DNA of 64,000 nucleotides from Zonotrichia leucophrys gambelii (Eukaryota > Chordata > Aves > Passeriformes > Passerellidae): assembly GCF_028769735.1 (NCBI RefSeq), contig NC_088172.1:67914631-67978630 (forward strand), in the 5' to 3' direction. Below, piece after piece: positions 12,352 to 20,621 of the stretch; positions within the stretch are counted from its first letter, which is position 1; each line of letters opens with the position of its first letter. The position numbers and the translations under genes are program-made. A model generated the notes under the pieces. The model was not told the DNA's origin, made no database searches, and saw only the letters and a list, made by a program, of their open reading frames with translations.

Positions 12352-14692
12352 CTAAATTAACAATATAATAGACAATCTTAAGCTTATCTCAACTAATATT
12401 AGTAAAACTACAATGGGGTGACACAACTTATCAAAGATTCCATTTTGCAGTTGGTGATCACCCAAAGATCACATCTCACCAGTGATTATCCGTATTTTAT
12501 TCTTTGTAGAACTCTGGTTATTTCTTTTGTACCATGTTGGACAGTAATTAAGGTTTTCTTTCCACTTTCTCGGATTTCTTTCAAGACTTCTAATAGGTCT
12601 TGGTGCTTAATTAATTGTTTTACCAATGTAAGGTTCGCCCCGATAGGGGTAGGTGGTAGTCTGTGATACATTGTGTAATTGGCTGTAATCAGCTGGTGGG
12701 ATGTTACTGGTACCAAATACGAAAAATCACACCCAATAATCTTAACAAAATTACAAATACAAATACAGAGATTAGAATGGTTTCTACTAGACAGAATAAC
12801 ATCATTGCTATTAATTTGTACAGCAGCACAAGCAGTTCTCAAACATACACCCTTTTCCAGTATATACGAGCACAGTTTTCTGGTCAGTGACTGGATGAAT
12901 TTCAAAGTGACAAATACTCTGTTCAATGTCCAAACACATCCTGGGCATTAGCAGTATTGCTTTCACAAATGAATCCCATTTGTTCTCTAGTAATGCAGGA
13001 TTCTAAGTTTACTACCTGCCACTTTTCATTCATCTTTTTGTGCCCACACTCTATGTTCTGAAGGATAGAGTGTTGTTTCTTCATGGTTTAATCTTAGGGC
13101 AATGATGGGATGGATAACATAAACAGTGGCATTACATAATGTAAGCACAAAGGCAGTGGCCACATTAGAAATAGGATCATAGGTGAAATTCACCATAATC
13201 CACCAGGATTAAAACTTCCTTTCAAAATCAATTGCATTATCCCATTCAATTTTCTGAATTTCAGCTGGAAAATTACTTTCACCCCTTTCCTATATGATCA
13301 GAGCTGCTGTTGCTTGTATCCATAACTGTGCTTGTATACAACTGAAAGCTAAAGACACATTATCTTGAACTATACTAAGTGCTTCTACTATCAATTTGTG
13401 GTCTTGGTCCCCGGCCTGTTCATACTTCTTTACTTTGGCAGTACTTTTGAAATCTGTCACTGGCTAGTTCCTAATGCCAGTAGAGATTACTATAAAGGCT
13501 GCTTCAATTTTGTTAGGCTACCTGCTGCAGCAGCCAGTTTATTCATCAGTATTTCTGAATCAATTCTATTTAAAACTCTTAATCTTGTCCCTAATATGCC
13601 AGTTAGATGTTTGTTATGGGGAACAGGAACTGTTTTCTGTCCATGATCATCCCTCCCTGCCAGAGGGATGTGCTGGGCTCCTACTACAAATTCAGACACA
13701 CTTCACAAGTGTATCTGACAGAGGTTTAGGTCATACTTGAGACAGATGTTTGTTCTGAAATGTAGAGACTTCAGGGAATCTTAACTTCTTTCTCTCCCTC
13801 CAAAGCACCTGATTTCCAGATGTGTGGCAAGCAGGAATGTCTCTCCTGCTCACCCACTTTGCCCTTAGCTAAGATCAAGCTGTGGACTGTGTTCAGGGCA
13901 GAAGATAATGGAGGGGAAATCTTGAGAGAAAAGCCTAAATTCATTGCAGTGCCTCAGAAGAAACTGGGATCAGGTTTCTGCTATTTGAAACACTCAGCAC
14001 AAAAGTGATGCTCAAAATCCTACAGCCTGCTGCTGAGCTCTGAGGGGGTCTCTCTCTCTCTACCTCTTTTAAGCAGAATCCAACCACCTCAGACTGGGAC
14101 AATCACTGATCAAATCTCAGTAGGAAAAGGGATAGCTATAAATAAGGAAAATCACCTTATAAGGCCCCGCTGTGGTAAAAAGTGCAGTGTCCACTTTGAA
14201 TTCAAATGAAAATCTGACAGTAACTTGAGCTCAAAGGCAGGTCACTTCTACAGGCTGTGTCAGGGTGAAATTACACCAACAGTCTGATTCACTTAGGTCA
14301 TCACAGACTTCCTGGTGCTCATATACACCAGGGGAGGTTCAGACACTAATTACATCTGGTCTCTCATAAGCCATCTTATTGATGACTAAGCACTTTACTT
14401 TGATTTCTTCTCTTCAGATTCCTTGAAGTGTTTACAGCTCCTGTTCTTGCTATTTTTACTGCTCACATACTTGATTCTGTGGATTACTACAGTAGATATG
14501 TTTAATATAAACCTTCTTTATCTCAAAAGGTTTTCCTATGGATCCAGTATACTGATTAAATGCCAGGGACCAAGGCCATTCAGCATTGCTTTGGGTAGAG
14601 GTACTCTCTAGTTCTAAAACTTCAGTTATAATTCCATACAAAACAATTCTGTACACTAAAGTATGAGCTACTCCCGACCGCAATATACTCAT
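12352..14692 (-). pseudogene. env: Retroviral envelope (env) remnant
   Basis: The start ATG at 14692 opens a frame whose first 23 residues (MSILRSGVAHTLVYRIVLYG onward) are hydrophobic enough for a signal peptide; it overlaps the expected end of integrase, as env usually does. That frame stops at about 14456. Later pieces lie in other frames. One at 13490-13699 has an alanine-rich segment (NKLAAAAGSLTKLKQ), which suits an ectodomain helix. Another at 12486-12926 (146 aa) is cysteine-bearing and ends in a lysine-rich helical stretch. A last hydrophobic stretch at 12355-12420 (HPIVVLLILV...) could be the membrane anchor, followed by TAG at 12352. The protein would mediate receptor binding and fusion; this copy cannot, having several stops and frameshifts. 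I did not find the CX6CC motif or the usual gamma-type immunosuppressive block, so the env subgroup is unassigned. Confidence 0.75.
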
Positions 14693-14744
14693 TTTGCCCG
14701 AATAAGTTTTAGTCTCAGTTCATTGTCTCCTGGTGTCACTCCTG

Positions 14745-15720
14745 AAGGGGCTTCTGGGCCTTCTTCACTCGAGAGTGATGGATCCAGCATTCTGCTCCTT
14801 GATTTTGATTGCAGTGAAGGTGGTGAGAGGTACTTGCAGTGGTCTCTCCCACTGTGGTTCCGAAGTCTTCTCTGTAAGAGACTTAACATATACATCAACC
14901 CCAGGCTATCCAACTCCCTGCTCCGAGTTCCAGCCACAAGTTTCTCAATTACTCTGAGCTGTTTGCTTAATGCCACCATGTAAGTGGACATTCTGGACAT
15001 TCCCCTTGTATTCTATTGTCTTCTATAAGGCATTCCAAAAGGATTCAGCATTCCTTTAGCTCAAAAGGTTTAGTTTGAATTTGCAATAGTGCTAGTGGAA
15101 GAGCTTCTTGCCCCAGTCTTACGATTTGCTGCTTAATCAAATGATTCATTCTCTCCCCCTGGCCGCTTGATTGGGGGCAGTATGGGGTGTGAAGTTCTTA
15201 ATCTATGCCCAGATGGCTACTAATCTGTTGCACTATTTTGGAAATGAAAGGTGATTCTTTATCTGAGGATATTGTGGCTGGAACTCTGAAGCGTGGTATT
15301 ATCTCTTGTAAAAATGATCTGGTCACCTCTTGAGCTTTGACAGTTCTGGTGGGGAATGTTTCTGGCCACCCTGAAAATGTATCCATTAATACCAGTAAAT
15401 ACTGATACCCCCCTTTCCTTGGGAGTTCTGAAAAGTTGATTTGCCACTGCTATACAGGCCCATGGCCTCTCCCAGTCTGACCAAGTTTTGGCCCGGGGGT
15501 ATTTTGAGGTTAGTCTGGAGGCAAGGATCACATTATCAGCTCTCTTGAGTGATAGTGGCATATAGATTCCTGACAATGATACAACAGTCTTTTCAATCAG
15601 ATGTGTGTTCTAGAAAGCTTGTGGGAATTACTACTTCAAGGTCAACACTTCATTCCAGTGCATTCTGTATCACTCGCAGCCTCGGTCATTTCGAGAAAGG
15701 AGCTACACTCTATAAAAGGC
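14745..15720 (-). pseudogene. pol: Integrase remnant (pol)
   Basis: The catalytic core is clear. The frame 15386-15198 begins MDTFSGWPETFPT (first Asp near 15381-15383) and continues to ISSDKESPF (second Asp), then meets a TAA at 15198-15200. Beyond that stop, in the same frame, the strand reads ELHTPYCPQSSGQGERMN, with the third catalytic residue (Glu) at 15153-15155. All three acidic residues survive but are separated by the stop. The C-terminal DNA-binding domain shows VYVKSLTEKTSEPQWERP near 14900-14840, typical of gammaretroviral integrases. The N-terminal zinc-binding part (about 15600-15720) is too degraded to read. The enzyme would join viral DNA to the chromosome; the 4-bp target duplication fits this integrase class, though this broken copy cannot have supplied it. 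Confidence 0.88.
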
Positions 15721-15899
15721 TTTAAGTAATTAGGCCCTAGTGTGTTTTCTAGTGCCCTTCCTTCACTAGTAACTACGAAAATGGGAAGGGATTACTAGCT
15801 CTCTTTCAATGGTAGCCCACCCCTTGCAGTTGTACGTCTCTTTTGATTAGTATTATTGTATTATGGCTTACTTTCGAAGAAAATCTGTACTTCACTCTT

Positions 15900-16565
15900 T
15901 GCTGCTTTCTTTGCCTCTCCATCCGCCAGCTCATTTCTTTCCTCAATTTTAAGCTCACTCTCTGGTGTGCCTTAATATGCCTTTTCAGGTAGCTGAACTG
16001 CTTCCAGCAGCTGGATTGTCTCTTCTTTCCCTGTGAGGTCAGCAGTCCCCTCTTCTTCTAGATGGCTCCATGTGCATGCACAACTCTGAATGCCTTTTGC
16101 TGTTTCTAAGGCATGGGTCCATGCATTTATTTCAGCATCCTGTGCAGAGGTACCTGTTGGTAAGGGTCCACACTCTATTACCTCTCTGCAGGTAGTCACT
16201 GTGAACTTTGCAATGTCGCTTTCTTGTCAGTGAACCAGGTCTCTGCATCGTCCGGAGGAGTGTCCTTTAAGTCTGGGCGGCTGGAGTAGGTAGCTTCAGT
16301 GGTCTCTAGGCAATCATGGTGTACTGCTTCTCCTTGATTCCACTGAGAAAAGAAGCTGGGTTGACAATATTAGTCACCTCATCTTGCTCTACCATGATGG
16401 CCTGGTATTTCAGAAACCTCTCTAGTGAAAAGCCAGTGGCCACCCTTTACTTCCAGTACTACAGACACTGTGTGGGACACTAGCACAGTCATTTTTGTCC
16501 CAGGATAAACTTGTGTGCCTCTTGAATGTTCAGCACAACTGCTGCTACAGCTCTGAGGCAACCTG
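15900..16565 (-). pseudogene. pol: RT connection and RNase H remnant (pol)
   Basis: The frame 16561-16379 contains an RT connection-like segment ending KGGHWLFTREVSEIPGHH. The frame 16199-15972 has the RNase H segment GPLPTGTSAQDAEINAWTHA, where the family has a conserved TSAQxAEL with the catalytic Glu, followed by LLEAVQLPEKAY. Further on, minus-strand sequence near 15945-15900 reads RNELADGEAKKAAK, the usual end of RNase H with its catalytic Asp region. The domain would degrade the RNA strand of RNA-DNA hybrids. Stops and frame changes break it. Confidence 0.85.
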
Positions 16566-17565
16566 GCTATCCTTTGGCTGTTGCATCTAGTTGCTTAGAG
16601 AGGTAAGCAACTGCCCTCCGGTATGGACCCAAGTCCTGAGCCAATATTCCCAGAGCAATTCCTTGCATGGAAATATAGAAAGAATGCTTTACTTACATCT
16701 GGAAGTTTCAAAGCTGGAGCCGACATGAGGGGACTCTCTAGCTGGCGAAAGGCCCGTGTGGTGTCTCTTGTCCACTGGAGATCTCAGTTCCCATTGGCAA
16801 TAAGAGCATAGAGGGGTCTGGAGAACAGTCCACAATCATGAACCCACAGCTGGCACTACACTGCCATGCCTAAGAAGGTTTGGAGTTCTTTCGTTGTCTG
16901 GTGTTCAGGGTTTGGCATAGGGCTTCCCTGCCTTAAAGTCTACTGCTCAGCACTCACTTCTTACTCCAGGTAGATTACCTTCTGTTTCACTACCTGTGCC
17001 TTTTTCTTTGAGACTCTGCATCCTTGGAGTCCTAGGAAATTCAAAAGGCTTACCGTCCAGGCTTCTCTTGCTTCCCTCGTCCGAGTGGCTACTAGAAGAC
17101 CATCTATGTACTGCAACAGCCTCCTTTCCTCTTGTGGAGCTTCCTGGGACTCTGGGTCCTTGCAAGCTGTTCTCCAATCGGAGTGGAGAATTTTGAAGCC
17201 TTCAGGCACATGGACTGTGTGAGCTTGTGTTTGAATGCAAAAATGTTCTGGCTGGCTTCATGGATAGGGAGGCAAAAGAAGGCATCTCTTAGGCCTAAAA
17301 CAGTGAACCAGGTTAGCTCAGGTGTTAAACAAGTTAGTAAGGTCTATGGATTTGCTACCACAGGGTACAAATTCTGTGTTATCTTATTGACAGCCCTTAA
17401 TCCAGTACTACCAGTTATTGGACTGATTCCTTCCTTACCTTCCTTTTGAGGGTACTACTCAGTTCTCACTGGTTGTGTTCTTTCATTAAGCTTGATGGGG
17501 GAGCATCCCATGGGGGAGCATCTTTCACTCTCCCTGGTGCAGCAGAGGCCCATACCCTTGAAAAC
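16566..17565 (-). pseudogene. pol: Reverse transcriptase remnant (pol)
   Basis: Minus-strand reading gives KLNERTQPVRTE, a stop, then ISPITGSTGLRAVNKI, VANP, LLTCLTPELTWFTVLGLRDA and FFCLPIHEASQNIFAF. This is the gammaretroviral RT fingers/palm order. The frame 17209-16961 then has LLQYIDGLLVAT and LNFLGLQGCRVSKKKAQVV. Two catalytic positions are altered. The Asp expected in the LDLKDA-type box is Gly (GGC at 17293-17295), and the second Asp of the YxDD box is Gly (GGT at 17099-17101). With the stops, this copy cannot encode an active polymerase. Domain identity is firm; borders are approximate. Confidence 0.92.
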
Positions 17566-17599
17566 ACTTATTTACTTATTCTAATATCTCCTTACTAAT

Positions 17600-17890
17600 G
17601 TCTTTCTTAATTTCAGTGTCTGTTAATATTAAGCCTAACATCTTTATATTATTTGCCTCCAGAGTAACCTTTCTCATTTGAGAATGTTTAGCAAATTGAG
17701 CGAATTGTACAAAAGCTTTTAGGTACACATAGTACACATGTTACTTTAAAGGTTTGCAAAAGTATGCCTTTTCAGACTGGCCAGTTGTTCATTCCCCACA
17801 CTACAACATAAACATTCTCCACAGGTACTAAAGCTTTATTTAAAACTGAACACATGACCCTTGTGCTGACAAAAATTCTTCCCTTTTGGG
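17600..17890 (-). pseudogene. pro: Retroviral protease remnant
   Basis: Directly upstream of RT in viral order, the minus strand reads VSTRVMCSVLNKALVPVENV. It occupies the place of the aspartic-protease active site; the family's Asp-Thr-Gly is Ser-Thr-Arg here (codons at 17859-17867). A later segment near 17780-17740 resembles the flap region in another frame. The enzyme would cleave Gag-Pol. With the catalytic Asp absent and frames broken, it is dead. The call rests mostly on position plus a short motif, so it is less sure than RT. Confidence 0.6.
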
Positions 17891-17899
17891 AAGGTTACC

Positions 17900-19530
17900 T
17901 TTACCCCTCCTCCCTTACCTTGGGAGGAAGCCTTTACAAATCATATGTACTCATTTTGCGAACTGTGATTGCTTCGCATTTCAGCGTGATAACCCTTGCC
18001 TGATTTCATACGTTGCTGTCTTATGCTGCATGCTGAACAACATGTTTGATTTGCTTTCTCTTTGCCTTGTTTTCCTTTTCAGGGGCCAAGACCAGAGAGC
18101 AGTCTGATCTCACAGTCTCTTTGTCATTCTGGGTGATTTCTTAAAACAAAAGACATTTCAGCATACAAAAACTATCCCATTTATCTTCCTATTATAAAAC
18201 AGTACTAACAGCAATGAAGCACTATAAATCTTTTTATTATCTGAGCTGCTCTTACTGGCAACCTCCTCCCAATGAGCCCCTCCCAAAAGGGGCTAATTTA
18301 GGAACCTGTTTGCTCTGGTCAGTTCTTATTATTTATTTCTCCTTGCCCTATCCCGTTTCTATTCAAACCTTTTTACAGACCTTCACAGTAGTTTCTCAGT
18401 TTTCCTCCTATACACACAGCTCCAGGTGGCAGGTATCAGATGTGATTCCCACACACAAGCTCTAAGACCTTAGGTTCTGAATCCGCTTGACCAGAAACCT
18501 TTAATTTACACTCGGGGCGTGTACCCTGACACTTATTGGAACAGCAAAACAGCAATACCAGTGTTTCTCATAAACACCGCACTGCAATAATACCTGCACA
18601 TCCAGCTTTTGCCCACAGGCCATTCCCGTGTTCCCTGGGGAGACAGGGCAGCCAGAGCTGTCCCTGTGCCCAGGGCGCAGCCACTGTCACCTCACACAGC
18701 CTGCTAGCCTCTTGATGTACCAAAGGCTCCCCAAAATTGCCCGCAAAGGCTGGCTATTCTGTTTATTACAGAGAACTTTAAATCCTTTCAGCAGATTGTT
18801 TCCAGTAAAGACTTACTGCAGTACCAACCGAAGTCTCATAAATCTCATAAGTCTCATTAACTAATTCATCTCATTCATCCCTTCTATATAAACTCTGTTT
18901 TACAAAATATCAGTCTTTTCTAGTTCTCTTCTTGCACAATCTAATTAAGCATTGTGTCTACTTACACTTGTTTTGCTGCTTTGCAAAAGGGCTGTGCTAG
19001 TCACAGCCAAAACTCTGATATACCTGCAGACACAGACACACGCACTCACTCCCCCCCCCCCGCCTTATCTCAAATTCACTAGAGCCAAGGCTTGAATTGC
19101 TGTGAGGGGGAGAATTCTTGGAATTCTTTTAACTCACTTTATCGAAGTTAAACATAAATCACCGTACTATAGCTCTCCTATGTAAAATGCTACTCTTGTT
19201 GCAACAAAATCTTAAAATCTCCACAAACACCACTATACAATCTGAGAATCAAATTACCACAATGCAGCGGAAGAAAATCACCACACAAAATCACTGGGGA
19301 AGGGCATATTTCTCAAAGTGCTCACTTTTCTCAACACAACACAGCACACCATAATTCGGCATTTACTCAAATCAATTTTTCCTGGACACAATCAAAATAA
19401 CAGCACACAGTCTAGAGATCAAGTCCAAACATCCAAGGCAAAGGAACTCTCTAAGCTCATACTCACGGTTAAAATGTACCAAATCTACACAAATCACTAC
19501 ATTCAAACACGATAAATACCATCACTGACA
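17900..19530 (-). other. Gag-position region, no recognisable gag
   Basis: About 1.6 kb between leader and protease is the right size and place for gag. I find no matrix start, no capsid signature and no CX2CX4HX4C zinc knuckle in any minus frame, and stops are frequent. A run of 11 C lies at 19051-19061, and CATCTCAT-like short repeats occur near 18830-18870. It is either gag decayed beyond visual recognition or gag replaced by other sequence. The plus-strand frames here are shadows. Confidence 0.5.
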
Positions 19531-19547
19531 TTCCTCCACTCACTTCT

Positions 19548-19578
19548 CTGCGGGGCACTTCTCTCCCTGCCCCCGCAG
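19548..19578 (-). other. GC-rich hairpin in ERV leader
   Basis: Plus-strand CTGCGGGGC (19548-19556) and GCCCCCGCAG (19569-19578) pair over the whole stem with one bulged base and a 12-nt loop. The stem sits directly beside the candidate splice donor. Retroviral dimerisation and packaging hairpins occupy this kind of position, so that role is possible but only inferred. Confidence 0.55.
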
Positions 19579-19908
19579 CCTGCTGCAGCCGGCGCCTCTG
19601 GCCTCACTCGGCTGCTTCAAACACGGGGAGTACTGACCCCCCCGCACTGTAGGGCACTGTACATTTACTCTCTTTTATACACCATACACATATCACCTGC
19701 ACGATCACAAACACAGTGCACTGGCCACACACATTAACCATACAGCAACACAGTGTCCGGACATCACACACACACACAAACAAAACACACGGGCTCACCA
19801 GTTCTGCTCCATCAGAACTATGAATCCTCAATACACACATACACGGGTTCACCCGGCTTACCCCCAAAGCCGCTAGCGGTCTGCTCCATCAGAACGACGA
19901 ACCCGGCC

Positions 19909-20006
19909 TCTAATACAGCTGCTCTATCAGCTGAACCCCGTTTCTAATACAGCTGCTCTATCAGCTGAACCCCATCTCTAATACAGCTGCTCTATCAGCT
20001 GAACCC
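19909..20006. repeat. 34-bp tandem repeat, three copies, in ERV leader
   Basis: Units start at 19909, 19943 and 19977, each beginning TCTAATACAGCTGCTC and continuing TATCAGCTGAACC. They are almost identical and each holds two CAGCTG palindromes. More diverged relatives ('ctgctccatcagaac') occur at about 19803 and 19881, so the array was once longer or is expanding. The 34-bp period does not keep a reading frame, consistent with a non-coding leader role. Confidence 0.95.
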
Positions 20007-20220
20007 ATGAACCCAGACGTCTCTGGGTGGTTTACTCCCTTTCTCTCCTTCCTCCCCCCCCTGGGGCCCCATACATACCGTATTCTCCTCCGCAGGCCAG
20101 CGGGTCGTTGTCTGTCCTCGCAGGTGGCAAGTTGAGACAAGCGGAGCCCACACCAGGAAAAAATCCTGGGGCGCGCCATGGAGGTCCGTCTATCCCCCCT
20201 GCCCCGCGGGGACAGAGAAC

Positions 20221-20238
20221 TCCTGCCTTGGCTCGCCA
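20221..20238 (-). other. Primer-binding site, tRNA-Arg-like
   Basis: Three bases inside the 5' LTR, the minus strand reads TGGCGAGCCAAGGCAGGA. The first ten bases match the complement of a vertebrate tRNA-Arg 3' end as I recall it (CCA end plus acceptor stem). The next bases match only if a small indel is allowed. Position and the TGG start are firm; the tRNA assignment is from memory. Confidence 0.65.
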
Positions 20239-20241
20239 AAA

Positions 20242-20617
20242 TGTTTTGCGGAGAAAAGAAGAAACCTCACAACTTGTAAAAGTTGTAAAGCCCGGTATGT
20301 TTTTATTACGACGCGCGCCGGACGCAAGACTCCCCAAAAGGGCATGCGTACCCCTGAAGATTTCAGACCTCCTTTTATCCCCCTTCCAAATGCATATGCA
20401 TACAGTTTCACAATAAGTTCATACATATTCATCTTGCATGACACTTAGCACTAATTCTTCTTTATCGGAGGAATTCCTAGGTCGGGGGCAGATTGACCTC
20501 GTGGTTTTTCTGTTTTTCTTTCTCTGTCTCTTCGCTGTCTCTGGAACGCGGCCTCTCCTTCAGCTTTAGCTCCACAGACCCTTCACCTCTCCCAGACACT
20601 TCACCTACTCTGTCTCA
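20242..20617 (-). repeat. 5' LTR of the ERV (376 bp)
   Basis: Partner of 11842-12215, next to the primer-binding site, hence the 5' copy. On the minus strand the TATA-like GATAAAA lies at 20373-20379 and AATAAA at 20302-20307. This implies a short R of roughly 60 nt and a U5 of about 45 nt. The U3 has the palindrome ATGCATATGCAT at about 20390-20401. Transcription would run leftwards through the provirus. TG and CA ends are intact. Confidence 0.95.
20302..20379 (-). promoter_or_regulatory. LTR core promoter (TATA) and poly(A) signal
   Basis: The minus-strand TATA-like element GATAAAAGG (20371-20379) is followed 65-70 nt downstream by AATAAA (20302-20307) in a CpG-rich setting. The order TATA then AATAAA inside one LTR fits U3-R architecture. 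The same pair exists in the 3' LTR. Confidence 0.7.
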
Positions 20618-20621
20618 GGAT
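20618..20621. other. Target-site duplication GGAT, right copy
   Basis: Matches 11838-11841 exactly and directly follows the LTR's CA end. Confidence 0.8.

Larger units (their letters stand above)
19544..20220 (-). other. ERV 5' leader, with possible packaging hairpin and splice donor
   Basis: Untranslated leader of about 690 nt between the primer-binding site and the gag-position region. On the minus strand a GTGAGT preceded by GAA (19538-19543 on the plus strand) could be the splice donor for env mRNA. Just before it is a GC-rich hairpin (19548-19578). Near the 5' LTR are the 34-bp repeats at 19909-20006. Frames on both strands here (for example 19604-19867 minus; 20027-20416 plus) do not look like proteins. 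The donor is predicted from consensus only. Confidence 0.5.
11842..20617 (-). mobile_element. Endogenous retrovirus (class I, gamma-like), nearly intact structure, coding dead
   Basis: An 8776-bp provirus in minus orientation. The ends are paired LTRs (11842-12215 and 20242-20617) beginning TG and ending CA, flanked by GGAT duplications. Inside, in viral order from high to low coordinates, are a primer-binding site, a repeat-bearing leader, a gag-sized unreadable segment, protease, RT, RNase H, integrase, envelope and a polypurine tract. Pol motifs are gammaretrovirus-like. The coding regions are broken by many stops and frameshifts. The LTRs differ by only two single-base indels (CCC/CCCC and GGGG/GGGGG runs) and show no substitution by eye. 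The structure is seen; recent insertion is inferred from LTR identity. Confidence 0.95.

Noticed and set aside
20027..20416. 129-aa plus-strand frame rich in Pro and Arg
   Set aside because: It lies antisense across the ERV leader and 5' LTR. The GC-rich leader produces open frames on both strands.
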